64,000 nt of DNA from contig OZ241340.1 in the NCBI GenBank assembly GCA_965199975.1, positions 1,178,001-1,242,000 on the forward strand, read 5' to 3'. Shown piece by piece: positions 53,600-64,000 of this stretch. The position numbers and the translations under genes were made by a program. This DNA comes from JASLDZ01 sp965199975. Lineage in GTDB: Bacteria; Pseudomonadota; Alphaproteobacteria; Caulobacterales; Caulobacteraceae. Under the pieces are notes generated by a model. The model was not told the origin of the DNA and did no database searches. It saw only the letters and a list, made by a program, of their open reading frames with translations. The stretch's first letter is position 1. Every line of letters begins with the position of its first letter.

Positions 53600-55000
53600 T
53601 CAGGCCCCATCCTCCTCCAGCGCCGCAGCCGGGCGCCAATCCCTTGGCCGCAGGACCGCCGCCCACCAGAGCGCCGCCCCGAGCGTCAGCGCGGCCGAAA
53701 TGGCGAGGCTGGGCCGGCCCTCCGCCGGATCGAGGGCGTCGGCGGCGAGCACGCCGGCGCAAGCCGCCAGCGCAAGACCGGCGCCCCAGACGCCCGCCGG
53801 CGAACGGAAGCGCGCCGCCCGCGTTGCGCCGCCGCGTCGGCCCGCGAGCAGCGCCAGCTGGAGGGCGGCGTAGATCACGGTGATGCTGGTGCCCGTCAGG
53901 ATCAACAGCAGGCGCAGGGGCAGGAGCGCCACGAGCGCCATGGCCGCGCCGGTGGCCAGGGTGGCGGCCGCCGGTGCGCGGCGTCGCGGATCGACACGGC
54001 CGAGCACGCGCCCCAGCCGGTCCGCCCACACCCCGTCGCGCGCCGTGGCGTAGATTTGGCGCGCCGACAGCAGCACAAGCGCGGCGACGGCGTTGGCCAC
54101 CGCCGCGGCGATGGCCAGCTCCACCGCGACGGCGATGCCCGTCCCGGCCCGGTCGCGCACGAAGCCGCCCATCATGGCGGAGTCGCCGAACAGGCGGGTG
54201 AGGTCGCGCGCGCCCAGCAGCACCGCCGCCCCCGGCACGAGCTCGGCCCCCACCGTCAGGCCCCAGGCCAGCAGCACCGCGGTGGCGAGCCGGCGCCGCG
54301 CGTCGCGCGTCTCCTCGGCGAAGTAGACGGCCGAGCCGTAGCCGTCGAAGGCGAACAGCGCCGCAGCGCCCGACAGCGCCAGCGCCAGCGCCGGCGTGGC
54401 CGCCAGATCCGCGCCGGACAGGCTCACCGGATGCAGCAGCGCGCCGATGCCACGCACCGGATGCGCCAGGCCGACCACGCTCACCACCGCGATGGCCGCC
54501 AGCTCCAGCACGAGCGCGCCGCCGGTGATCCACGCACCCGCCCGGATGTCGAGAAGGCCCAGGCCCGTGCATCCGCCGACCACCGCCCACGCCACCCCCA
54601 GCGCCGGCGCCGCCGGCCACAGGGCGTGCAGGTAGTCGGCCACGCCCAGCGCGAAGACCGCCCCGGTGAGCAGCGAGTTGACGAGGTTGAGCACCAGAAC
54701 GACGAAGCCGGGGCCCGGGCCGAGCGTCAGCCCTGTCATCACATATTCGCCGCCCGCGTGCGGGAAGGCGGACGCCAGTTCGGCGTAGGCCAGCGCCACC
54801 AGCAGCGCCACCACGCCCGCTCCCCCCAGCGCCAGCACCGCCCCCGTGCCGGCCTGGCGGATCACGTCGGGCAGGATGATGAACACCGAAGAGGCGGGCG
54901 TCGCCGCCGACAGGGTGAGGAACAGCACCCCCGGCAGCGCCATGCGCCGCGCCAGGCGCGTGACGGGGAGCGTCACCCCCGCGCGTTCCGTAGACGCCAC
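53600..55000 (-). CDS. APC-superfamily amino acid permease
   Basis: 466 aa from the GTG at 55000, with GGAG eight bases upstream; the open frame begins at a TTG at 55018. About 12 membrane helices are visible. The N-terminal helix 1 region shows FLTLSAATPASSVFIILPD, followed by LVALAYAELASAFPHAGGEY, the typical APC pattern. It imports or exchanges amino acids or amines; the substrate cannot be told. It converges with the YihY gene. Confidence 0.88.
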   Translation of the reverse strand: MASTERAGVTLPVTRLARRMALPGVLFLTLSAATPASSVFIILPDVIRQAGTGAVLALGGAGVVALLVALAYAELASAFPHAGGEYVMTGLTLGPGPGFVVLVLNLVNSLLTGAVFALGVADYLHALWPAAPALGVAWAVVGGCTGLGLLDIRAGAWITGGALVLELAAIAVVSVVGLAHPVRGIGALLHPVSLSGADLAATPALALALSGAAALFAFDGYGSAVYFAEETRDARRRLATAVLLAWGLTVGAELVPGAAVLLGARDLTRLFGDSAMMGGFVRDRAGTGIAVAVELAIAAAVANAVAALVLLSARQIYATARDGVWADRLGRVLGRVDPRRRAPAAATLATGAAMALVALLPLRLLLILTGTSITVIYAALQLALLAGRRGGATRAARFRSPAGVWGAGLALAACAGVLAADALDPAEGRPSLAISAALTLGAALWWAAVLRPRDWRPAAALEEDGA

Positions 55001-55224
55001 TGTTTGCGCTCCGTGCAACGGCGCCAGTGTAATACACCGCCGCCGAAGCCGCTGCGGAGGTCATGCTTCATGAACCTCAACGCAGGTTTTGCGGCCCTGT
55101 CGAGACATAGCCATACCCATCGACCTTTGATTCTTATTCTTCTAGCAGAGTTATGAGTTGCAAGAGGTGTTGCAAAATTAGTGCGGCTATATTGACCCAT
55201 CGGATAAAATTTTTTTCAGACCGG

Positions 55225-55335
55225 TCAATCAATAAGTCCAAAGATGATGCCGACAGCCAAGGCAGGCAAAACTACATAGACAAATACTCGATATGCCAAA
55301 AAAGCATCAGCATAATTACTCAACACTTTGATCAT
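55225..55335 (-). CDS. Possible tiny membrane protein
   Basis: 36 aa from the ATG at 55335. It reads MIKVLSNYADAFLAYR, then a hydrophobic helix VFVYVVLPALAVGIIFG, ending LID. The low-GC codon use matches the gene just upstream on the same strand (55359-56162). No clear Shine-Dalgarno. It could instead be the tail of a degraded membrane protein: the frame is open upstream through the end of the neighbouring gene. Confidence 0.35.
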   Translation of the reverse strand: MIKVLSNYADAFLAYRVFVYVVLPALAVGIIFGLID

Positions 55336-55358
55336 AAATGTTGCCTGCTCGCGCGGCG

Positions 55359-56162
55359 CTAGGATGCCAATCGAGCAAGAACGAAATCCTCAAACACGGC
55401 TTCTCCATATTTAATGTTCATGTGTTGTTTGTCCGTTTCGATCGGCGTTGGGTCCTTCTGAAATGCCTCGGACGCAGCGCAGCCCCCAAGCGTGAATTCT
55501 GTTCTTGTTGACAATAACGCTTTATCGAGCAACGTCGCATCAGGCATATAAACATCATCGAACATATAACTGGTAGATTGGCTATGTACAACCTGACGGT
55601 TGTAGTTCACAATTTCGATTTCCTCCGTTTTGGGTTCTTCCCTCTCGATTGCTTTGAGCGGCATAGCAATAAGATAATGCTTGCAGTTCGGATTAAAGTG
55701 CCGAATCTTCTGAATCTGGTCCCGCATTATATGTTTATCTCCGAGCATCTTACCCAAAATCCTGGAGCGCAATGCCGGAGAAATAGGCATTATTGGCTCT
55801 TTAAGACGTGCAAAATCATAAGGAGAGGAGCCCAAAACATAGAATATCGCGTGAAAATGAGAAATGTTCACGCAATCCGCCCCGCTTGTTTTTAGGAATT
55901 GAGAGCCGACGTCTTCGGTCGGCTGACGCTCGACCAAATAGTGCGCTTCCTTCCACCCCGGAAAGGCGTAGGAGATGGCTTCCGCATCGTACTCGGCAGA
56001 TCGCGAGGCGCGGAGCACACCTGCTTCCACTTGAGTAAAGGCAAGATCTGCACCTCTGGCGCATGCAAAAGTGCATTCTAGCGCATTGTGTGGATCGATC
56101 ACGTCGTGTGCGAGCTTGAAGGCCGCCACATGCGAACTGCCGAGGAAAAGCGCGCCACTCAT
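55359..56162 (-). CDS. Hypothetical protein paired with GSCFA, possibly SGNH-like
   Basis: 267 aa from the ATG at 56162, overlapping the GSCFA stop (ATGA). The N-terminus SGALFLGSSHVAAFKLAHDV could be the nucleophile block of an SGNH-type hydrolase (Gly-x-Ser motif after a strand); a middle segment has HYLIAMPLKA. There is a clear drop in GC and a different codon preference from the flanking genes, which suggests horizontal acquisition. With GSCFA it may act on surface glycans as an acyltransferase or esterase, which is inference. Confidence 0.6.
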   Translation of the reverse strand: MSGALFLGSSHVAAFKLAHDVIDPHNALECTFACARGADLAFTQVEAGVLRASRSAEYDAEAISYAFPGWKEAHYLVERQPTEDVGSQFLKTSGADCVNISHFHAIFYVLGSSPYDFARLKEPIMPISPALRSRILGKMLGDKHIMRDQIQKIRHFNPNCKHYLIAMPLKAIEREEPKTEEIEIVNYNRQVVHSQSTSYMFDDVYMPDATLLDKALLSTRTEFTLGGCAASEAFQKDPTPIETDKQHMNIKYGEAVFEDFVLARLAS

Positions 56163-57247
56163 GCTCTGAAGGCTTCCAACACGCTCTCTTCGCACCGAAG
56201 CGACTCGATGCGCGCCATATCGACGTCAGCTTTGCTAGGTTCCACCGGCTCCGCTTCGACGTCCGGCGCAGGCGTGTCTTCAGCCTGCAAGCGGTGGCTG
56301 GAAAAGAACAGTCGCATGACTGTATCGACCCCGGTGCGGCGGACGGAGCGCAGATTGGCGTCGAAGAACACCCCACGCGATGCGGGATTGGTAATGATCT
56401 CATAAGAGGGAAAGTAGTCAACCGATGGCGACGCCGCGGCAAGATCGCCAGCTGCGGCTCGCAACACAGACTTAGAGTAGCTAGTCGCCTGTAGTGCATG
56501 CTCTCCGCTAGCTGTGGCTGTCAGCGGAACGGGAGACACGGTCAAGATGACTTTTGGAGCCGGGAGGGCTCCACGGATGGTCGCAAGAGCATTCATAAAA
56601 GCCTGAAATTGCGAGACTACGTCCGCGTAGCGAAAATTGACGAAGGCGAATGCGTCCGCATCGAAGGTTCCCGCCAGCACCCCCGGCGCGATCGGGTAGA
56701 TCCTGTCGGAACGCATGCAACGCCAAGCCTCGGTCAACCCGAGGGTAAAGATAAAAACGTCCATCGTCAGGAAGAGTTCGCGCACGCGGGCGAGATGGAA
56801 GCGTCGCTGCATCGCCACTTCGGCGATCGATTTCAGCCCCTCGGGTTCGACGCTAGGCCGAAGAGGATCAAAGAAGGCGCCATCGCGCTCCCAGACGGGC
56901 TCGTGGGGTGCGATGGCGCCCGCCGCTTCCTGGGCCAGTTGGGCCAGCTGGGCCATGGTGTAAATGTTGCCGAATCTGGCCGAATACATGCCGTAGCCGA
57001 ACATTGGCTGCAAAGCTTCGTTCAGCCAAGGCGGCGCAGGTTCCACATCCAGGTAGCCATAGCCGCGCGCCCTGACTTCGCGGCTGATGTGCTGGGCGAA
57101 GCAGCTTCCCGCGGTTGCAATCCGCTCGCCGGGGCTGATGGCGAACTTGGGCCTATAAAGCCCGTCCATATCGAACGGGGAGGCTTCGGCGACCCCCGAT
57201 CGCCAGAACGCGCCGCCGTGAAGGCCCAGGTAAGGGTGGTTCGCCAT
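56159..57247 (-). CDS. GSCFA-domain protein
   Basis: 362 aa. The diagnostic block is ERIATAGSCFAQHISREVRA at residues 41-60; other conserved parts are WERDGAFFDPLRPS, FIFTLGLTEAW and KVILTVSPVPL. GSCFA proteins are SGNH-like and associated with cell-surface polysaccharide loci; their activity is not well established. It starts an operon with the 267 aa partner. The upstream stretch of nearly 670 bp has no convincing gene and probably holds its promoter. Confidence 0.88.
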   Translation of the reverse strand: MANHPYLGLHGGAFWRSGVAEASPFDMDGLYRPKFAISPGERIATAGSCFAQHISREVRARGYGYLDVEPAPPWLNEALQPMFGYGMYSARFGNIYTMAQLAQLAQEAAGAIAPHEPVWERDGAFFDPLRPSVEPEGLKSIAEVAMQRRFHLARVRELFLTMDVFIFTLGLTEAWRCMRSDRIYPIAPGVLAGTFDADAFAFVNFRYADVVSQFQAFMNALATIRGALPAPKVILTVSPVPLTATASGEHALQATSYSKSVLRAAAGDLAAASPSVDYFPSYEIITNPASRGVFFDANLRSVRRTGVDTVMRLFFSSHRLQAEDTPAPDVEAEPVEPSKADVDMARIESLRCEESVLEAFRA

Positions 57248-57915
57248 TGCAGCACCTGCTTACGCCACGGCGGCGCACTACGCAGCTGATATAGCAGCCC
57301 GCGCGAGGTGCGCAGCCCGAGCACGCCAGCGTCGCAGAAGGGACGAGAGTGGGGAGAAACCTGCGCAGGACTCCGAGACCCCCGTAAGCCGCTTTGGCCC
57401 ATTACACCGTCGCCTCCTCAAACTCTGACGGTGCGACCGGCGGCGGGCGTCGGCAGTAAACGTCCTCACGCCGCATCTTTCGGGTCGCCCTCGTAAGGCG
57501 AAGCGAGGGAAAGCGCAGTGCTGCATGGCCATCGCGATCGGGCAGGATTATGCGCTCTGGCTCCTTCGCTTCGTACATGGCGAGGCGTTGCGGCTTCGCG
57601 ATCATCTCCCCGGGCTGCAGTGATCGTCGTGGCTATGAACGCCAAGGACGAGCGTCAACCAGCTGATGCAAGGCAACGCATGACGCAAGTGATGCCGGTA
57701 GGAGAAGCCGTCGATCTCGAAGCCCCTTGGCGGTTCGCAATCCGATTGCGGCAGGGCTTGAAGCGTTTGGTCTTGTAGCTCACGACGACGGTCTCCGTGA
57801 ATATTGAGGCCTAGGCAGATAATCAAATCTAAGCAGATCCTTCCAAAATATTCCTAAAACAACATTTTACGTCGCAACCTCACCTTCCTATGTGCCGTCA
57901 GCGCAACTGAGCTGA
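57248..57915. other. Gap with no confident gene; possible remnants
   Basis: 668 bp between GSCFA and rmuC. Two short minus-strand frames (57402-57605 and 57602-57826) overlap by an ATGA and might be remnants of one gene, but neither shows a domain or ribosome site. The part nearest rmuC (57800-57900) is AT-rich and lacks coding character. Confidence 0.4.
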
Positions 57916-59412
57916 TTATGCCGCCTCCGCCTCATCATCAGGCGGTACGACTGCCGCGAGGGCCATCAGCGGCTCGGCGACGTCCACCGCGGCGGGCTCC
58001 ATCTCCTCCACGCCGCGCAGCTTGCGCTCCACCGCGCGGGTGCGCACGGCCACCTGGTCGTGCAGCGACTTGGCCTGGTCGAGCTTCGCGCCGAGCTTGC
58101 CCCACACCTCGCCGTAGGCGCGGAACTCGGCCTTGGCGGCGCGCAGCACGTCCCACACCTCGGACGAGCGCTTCTCCACCGCCAGCGTGCGGAAGCCCAT
58201 CTGCAGGCTGTTGAGGATGGCGGCCAGCGTGGTCGGCCCGGTCACCATGATCTTGTGGGCGCTCTGCAGGTCGCTCACGAGCCCCGGCCGGCGGATCACC
58301 TCGGCGAACAGCCCCTCTGTCGGCAGGTAGAGGATGGCGAAGTCGGTGGTGTGCGGCGGCTGCACATACTTGGCGCAGAGCGACTTGGCCTGCAGCCGCA
58401 CCGCCCGCTCCAACGCCAGCGCGCAGGCCTCGACCTCCGCCGGCTCGCCCCGCTCGTGCGCCCCCTGCAGGCGCTCGTAGTCCTCCTGCGGGAACTTGGC
58501 GTCGATGGGCAGCCACAGCGGCGCCTCGCCGCGGACGCCCTTGCCGGGAAGCTTCACGGCGAAGTCCACCCGCTCGCCGGCGCCGGCGCGCACGGCGACC
58601 TGCGCCTCGTACTGGTCGGGCGTCAGCATGTCGGCCAGGAGCTGGCCCAGCCGCAGCTCGCCCCAGCCGCCGCGCGCCTTCACGTTGGTGAGCACGCGCT
58701 TGAGGTCGCCCACGCCCGTGGCCAGCGACTGCATCTCGCCCAGGCCCTTGTGCACCGCCTCCAGATGGTCGCTGACGGTCTTGAACTTCTCGCCCAGCCG
58801 CTGTTCCAGCGTGGCCGAGAGCTTCTCGTCGACCACGCCGCGCATCTCGTCGAGCTTGGCCTGGTTGCCGTGCGCCAGCTTCTCCAGGTGGCCGCGCACG
58901 TCGCCGCGCAGCGCCTCGTGCTTCTCGCCGGCGTCCTTGGTCTGGGCGTCCATGCGCGCGGCCATGGCGGCCAGCGCCGCCTCTGTGCGCTCGCGCAGCT
59001 CCTTCATCTGCTGGTTGGTCTCCCCGGACCGCCGCGCGTGGCTGTCGGCGAGACCGGTCACGTGGCGGTCCATCGCCTCGCCGGAATGCTGGCGGCCCAG
59101 CGCCTGCTCTTCACGCAAGGCCTTGAGGTGCTCGGTCTGCCCCTGCTCGGAGCGGCCGATGCGCGTCTCCACGTTGGTGTAGAGGCCCAGGAGCTCCTGC
59201 TTCAGCTCCTGGCGGAAGCCGGAGAAGTCCTCCCGAAAGCTTCGCGGCAGCGTCTCCACCTGCCGCTCCAGCATGGCCAGCCGCGCGAACAGCTCCGGAT
59301 CGAGCGGTGCGGGCCCACTGGGCGCGCGCACCGCCTGCGCAGCCTGATAGGCGAAGACGGCGGCCGCGACTCCTCCGGCGGCGGCCAGGAGCGCGAGGAG
59401 GGCGATGAGCAT
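57916..59412 (-). CDS. rmuC: DNA recombination protein RmuC
   Basis: 498 aa. An N-terminal membrane helix (residues 2-24) is followed by a long coiled coil (about 40-250) and the RmuC domain (260-470): GGWGELRLGQLLADMLTPDQ, LPIDAKFPQEDYERLQ, DFAILYLPTEGLFAEV and GPTTLAAILNSLQMGFRTLA. It is a PD-(D/E)XK-like predicted nuclease that limits inversions at short inverted repeats, of interest because this window contains long palindromes. Monocistronic. Confidence 0.96.
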   Translation of the reverse strand: MLIALLALLAAAGGVAAAVFAYQAAQAVRAPSGPAPLDPELFARLAMLERQVETLPRSFREDFSGFRQELKQELLGLYTNVETRIGRSEQGQTEHLKALREEQALGRQHSGEAMDRHVTGLADSHARRSGETNQQMKELRERTEAALAAMAARMDAQTKDAGEKHEALRGDVRGHLEKLAHGNQAKLDEMRGVVDEKLSATLEQRLGEKFKTVSDHLEAVHKGLGEMQSLATGVGDLKRVLTNVKARGGWGELRLGQLLADMLTPDQYEAQVAVRAGAGERVDFAVKLPGKGVRGEAPLWLPIDAKFPQEDYERLQGAHERGEPAEVEACALALERAVRLQAKSLCAKYVQPPHTTDFAILYLPTEGLFAEVIRRPGLVSDLQSAHKIMVTGPTTLAAILNSLQMGFRTLAVEKRSSEVWDVLRAAKAEFRAYGEVWGKLGAKLDQAKSLHDQVAVRTRAVERKLRGVEEMEPAAVDVAEPLMALAAVVPPDDEAEAA

Positions 59413-59504
59413 GGTCCGCCTCGCCTAGCATGTTTCCCGATTCGTTCCGCATGCCGGGAGGGTGTGCTGGCGCATCGCGCCGGCGGGTGGGGCGCTCCTG
59501 CCCG

Positions 59505-59867
59505 TCAGCGGTGGCGGGCGGTCATCGCCTCCGCCTGCGCCCGGGAGACGGGCTCGAGGCTCTGCATAAGGCACGGGATCGGCCCGACGCCGTCGGCGGT
59601 CGAGACGTAGATGTGCGCGTCGTGAGGGCCGCAGATGTAGCCGCCCCCCGGCAGCACCACGTCGATCTGCGGCAGCATGCGCGTCAGCGCCGGACAGGTG
59701 GAGGTCGTCACGCGCCAATGGCGCGGGCCGGAGCTGACCAGGAGGGTGCGCGCATCGACCGCGGTCCAGCTCGTGGAGCTGTCCTCATTGATGCAAGTGC
59801 GATGGTCCGCCAACGGGGCCACCGCGGGAGCTGCGGCGAGCATCAAAGCGAGGAGGGCGCTCGTCAT
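59505..59867 (-). CDS. Exported protein, DUF6491-like
   Basis: 120 aa from the ATG at 59867, with a signal peptide (MTSALLALMLAAAPAVAPLA). The following pattern CINEDSSTSWTAVDARTLLV, SSGPRHWRVTTSTCPAL and GYICGPHDAHIYV resembles DUF6491 family lipoproteins (a question-of-name match, not a firm one). Four cysteines could form two disulfides. Divergent from clpB. Confidence 0.6.
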   Translation of the reverse strand: MTSALLALMLAAAPAVAPLADHRTCINEDSSTSWTAVDARTLLVSSGPRHWRVTTSTCPALTRMLPQIDVVLPGGGYICGPHDAHIYVSTADGVGPIPCLMQSLEPVSRAQAEAMTARHR

Positions 59868-59908
59868 GGCGCAGCCTCGACGCACCGCGCGGCGCAGGGT
59901 TCCACACC

Positions 59909-59937
59909 CTTGTGTTGCCGATTGGCCACACCATCTT
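59909..59937 (+). promoter_or_regulatory. Possible heat-shock promoter of clpB
   Basis: CTTGTG (59909-59914), 14 bases, then CACCATCTT (59929-59937), about 67 bases before the clpB start. This roughly fits an alphaproteobacterial sigma-32 promoter (CTTGAA with a CCCCATxT-type -10). The match is imperfect. Confidence 0.4.
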
Positions 59938-60004
59938 GCAGGGGTCGCCGGGCGTCGCCTCCGAGAGGGGCGCTCCGGCGGAGATCTCGCCTCCTGGGGG
60001 ACGC

Positions 60005-62587
<2,583 letters not shown>

Positions 62588-62623
62588 GCCGTGTGCATCC
62601 AGCACCGCTGAGTTGTGGTTAGA

Positions 62624-62656
62624 CGGGAGGGCTCCATCCGCCTAGGAGCCCTCCCG
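62624..62656 (+). promoter_or_regulatory. Perfect 12-bp inverted repeat over the brnT ribosome site
   Basis: CGGGAGGGCTCC (62624-62635), nine bases, GGAGCCCTCCCG (62645-62656). The right arm contains the GGAG Shine-Dalgarno of brnT and ends at the first base of its GTG start. It may be the BrnA autorepression operator, an RNA hairpin that limits toxin translation, or the clpB terminator stem. Confidence 0.65.
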
Positions 62657-62928
62657 TGCCACCAGAGATCGCCTTCGATCCCGACAAGGACGCCGCCAAC
62701 CGCGCCAAGCACGGCCTGTCGCTGGCTGAGGCGCAGGCGTTCGACTGGGCGGGCGCGCTGACCTTCACGGACGACCGCCAGGACTACGGCGAGCCCCGCT
62801 ACCGCAGCTATGGTATGCTGGGCGTAAGATTGCACATGGCGGCGTGGACGCCGCGCGGCTCGGTCATCCGCATGATCAGCCTGCGCCGCGCCAACCGCCG
62901 GGAAGCGAGACGATATGCCGAGCGCTGA
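62656..62928 (+). CDS. brnT: BrnT-family toxin
   Basis: 90 aa, GTG start with GGAG seven bases upstream, lying inside a hairpin. The pattern IAFDPDKDAANRAKHGLSLA, RYRSYGMLG and the C-terminal IRMISLRRANRREARRY are typical of BrnT, a RelE-fold ribonuclease. It sits upstream of brnA, the usual order for this system. The pair lies exactly between clpB and a duplicated clpB 3' end. Confidence 0.93.
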   Translation: MPPEIAFDPDKDAANRAKHGLSLAEAQAFDWAGALTFTDDRQDYGEPRYRSYGMLGVRLHMAAWTPRGSVIRMISLRRANRREARRYAER

Positions 62929-63199
62929 GCGCCCCCGGATCGACCCGGCCGACTACGCCGACGTCGAGATCGACGATGCCGACAACCCCGAGTGGACCGG
63001 CGCGGATTTCGCCCGCGCGCGCCCGGCCGCGGACCTGCCGCCGGACGCCCGCGCGGCGCTGGCCGGCGCCGCGCCCCGCTCCGTCACCCTGGAGCTGGAC
63101 GCCCGCGTGGTCGGCTTCTTCGAGTCCCAGGGGCCGGACTGGCGCACCCGCATGGCCGACACGCTTGCGGACGCCGCGCGGGCGAAGCGGCGCGCCTAG
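62915..63199 (+). CDS. brnA: BrnA-family antitoxin
   Basis: 94 aa; the ATG at 62915 overlaps the end of brnT by 14 bases. The N-terminal half binds the toxin (RIDPADYADVEIDDADNPEW; TGADFARARP) and the C-terminal half is a ribbon-helix-helix (RSVTLELDARVVGFFESQG, then WRTRMADTLADAAR) that represses the operon. Complete. The duplicated clpB end starts at the base after its stop codon. Confidence 0.92.
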   Translation: MPSAERPRIDPADYADVEIDDADNPEWTGADFARARPAADLPPDARAALAGAAPRSVTLELDARVVGFFESQGPDWRTRMADTLADAARAKRRA

Positions 63200-63429
63200 G
63201 GCCGACCGTCGCATGGCCTTCGCGCTGGACGGCGCGGCCATGGCCTGGCTCGGCGACCACGGCTACGACCCGGTCTACGGCGCGCGGCCGCTGAAGCGCG
63301 TGATCCAGAAGAGCCTGGTCGACCCGATCGCGCGGAAGCTGCTGTCAGGCGAGCTGGCCGAGGGGGCGGTGATCGAGGTGGGCGTGGACGGGGGAGGGGC
63401 TGGAGATCGGGCGGGCGCGGGTGCACTAG
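63200..63429 (+). pseudogene. Partial second copy of the clpB 3' end
   Basis: 230 bp matching 62359-62587 at about 90% by my count. Nearly all early differences are at third codon positions, and the protein is almost unchanged (ALDGAAMAWLGDHGYDPVYG; KRVIQKSLVDPIARKLLSGE). Near the end one extra base shifts the frame, so the terminal residues differ and the copy is not functional as such. It has no start of its own. It begins directly after the brnA stop. Confidence 0.9.
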
Positions 63430-63437
63430 TTTCGGCG

Positions 63438-64000
63438 CTAGCTAAGTCTCTTTTCCGCTTCTTGCTCAAGGAAGCGGTCGATCCCACTCCTGCGGCGATC
63501 AATAATCGCTTGCAGGAGTGTAACAACGTCTGCGTCTGTCAGTACCAGGGCTAAGCCTCTCCCGTCTTGTGCCGCATCCTTACATCGAGCATCTAGTCGG
63601 TTTCTATCAGTAACGTTGCGGCAGGTCAGAATTCCTAGCCGTCCCCGCTGACGCCCAAATCTACTAGTGAGCTGATCCAATTCGGGATTACCGACTTCAC
63701 TCCCGTAGTTTTTGCATTCTATAAAGACGTACAGGGCTCCCGTCTGAGGCCATGTGCGCATTCTGTGGAAAAAACCACTTTTAGCGCTATTAAAGAACCG
63801 TATGTCGATGCGCTTTCTCCCCTGGTGGATCTCGACCTCTTTTTTTGGAGCAGTGAGGTACGGGAAGAAGATAAAAGTTAGCGCCCCAATCATATAAGAG
63901 TGATAGTCGCTGGCGTGGTCGCCACCCGTGGGAATGCTCTGAAGCTTCTGGATTAAAGCTTCCGCGAATAGGGGTTCAGAAAATTCGCTGTCTAATTCCG
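63438..64000 (-). pseudogene. Frameshifted PD-(D/E)XK nuclease-like gene, cut by the window edge
   Basis: Downstream frame 63438-63893 encodes EIHQGRKRIDIRFFN and YVFIECKNYGSEVGNPELDQ, the D...ExK pattern of PD-(D/E)XK nucleases, then FGRQRGRLGILTCRN. Upstream a different frame continues to the window edge (FAEALIQKLQSIPTGGDHAS, then DYHSY). The two fit together if two bases (AT) are missing near 63891. The gene is lower in GC than its neighbours and likely acquired. It may belong to a restriction or defence family, but the N-terminus is outside the window. Confidence 0.6.

Noticed and set aside
55153..55362. 69-codon plus-strand frame with many Cys and Lys
   Set aside because: No ribosome site or domain; the minus strand of the same stretch gives a more protein-like small membrane sequence in the direction of the neighbouring genes.

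Overview
The window is high-GC DNA from an alphaproteobacterium, most likely a member of the Caulobacteraceae (Caulobacter, Phenylobacterium or a close relative). The evidence is the family content and gene order: a groESL operon with a CIRCE operator, a ccmIEFH cluster, ptsP and prfA nearby, prmC next to a DUF4167 gene, many small families typical of alphaproteobacteria (DUF1491, DUF6894, DUF4142) and a complete Rhodobacter-type gene transfer agent (GTA) head-tail cluster. No rRNA, integrase, transposase or CRISPR array was seen. One tRNA is present.

Left part (1-17.2 kb): mostly housekeeping and small conserved genes. These are a UVR-motif protein, a DUF1491 protein, a MazF/PemK-like toxin with an upstream antitoxin, prfC, a DUF4142 protein, a DUF5694 protein, the groESL operon, a TetR-type regulator, a glycosyltransferase-asnB pair, a CAU-anticodon tRNA and two divergent Crp/Fnr-type regulators. 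Between 7.07 and 8.36 kb lies a long palindromic repeat followed by a lower-GC gene broken by an in-frame amber codon.

Middle (17.3-31.1 kb): a contiguous, same-strand GTA cluster in the order gp1, terminase, portal, small membrane protein, prohead protease, capsid, two connectors, DUF3168 protein, major tail protein, two tail chaperones, tape measure, DUF2460, DUF2163, NlpC/P60 and the giant tail-tip protein. Most start codons overlap the preceding stop. A perfect hairpin follows the capsid gene. A second copy of the 430-450 bp palindromic repeat sits between the gp7-like and gp8-like genes.

Right part (31.2-64 kb): a DnaJ-type co-chaperone; a PepSY/response regulator/histidine kinase module; cytochrome c maturation (ccmI, ccmE, ccmF, ccmH); a DegP-type protease with a second two-component pair; ptsP; a RodZ-like gene; prfA. 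These are followed on the opposite strand by a catalytically degenerate S9 peptidase, a DUF4167 protein and prmC. Then come a YihY-family membrane protein, an APC permease, a low-GC pair of cell-surface-type genes (GSCFA plus a partner), rmuC and clpB. A brnT-brnA toxin-antitoxin cassette lies directly after clpB and is followed by a diverged second copy of the last 229 bp of clpB, so the cassette is bracketed by a direct repeat of the gene end. The window ends inside a frameshifted PD-(D/E)XK nuclease-like gene.

Themes: heat-shock proteostasis (groESL, dnaJ-like, degP, clpB), a domesticated phage-like DNA-transfer particle, two toxin-antitoxin modules, and dispersed palindromic elements. All functional assignments are by recognition of families and motifs in the translations; no database search was run.
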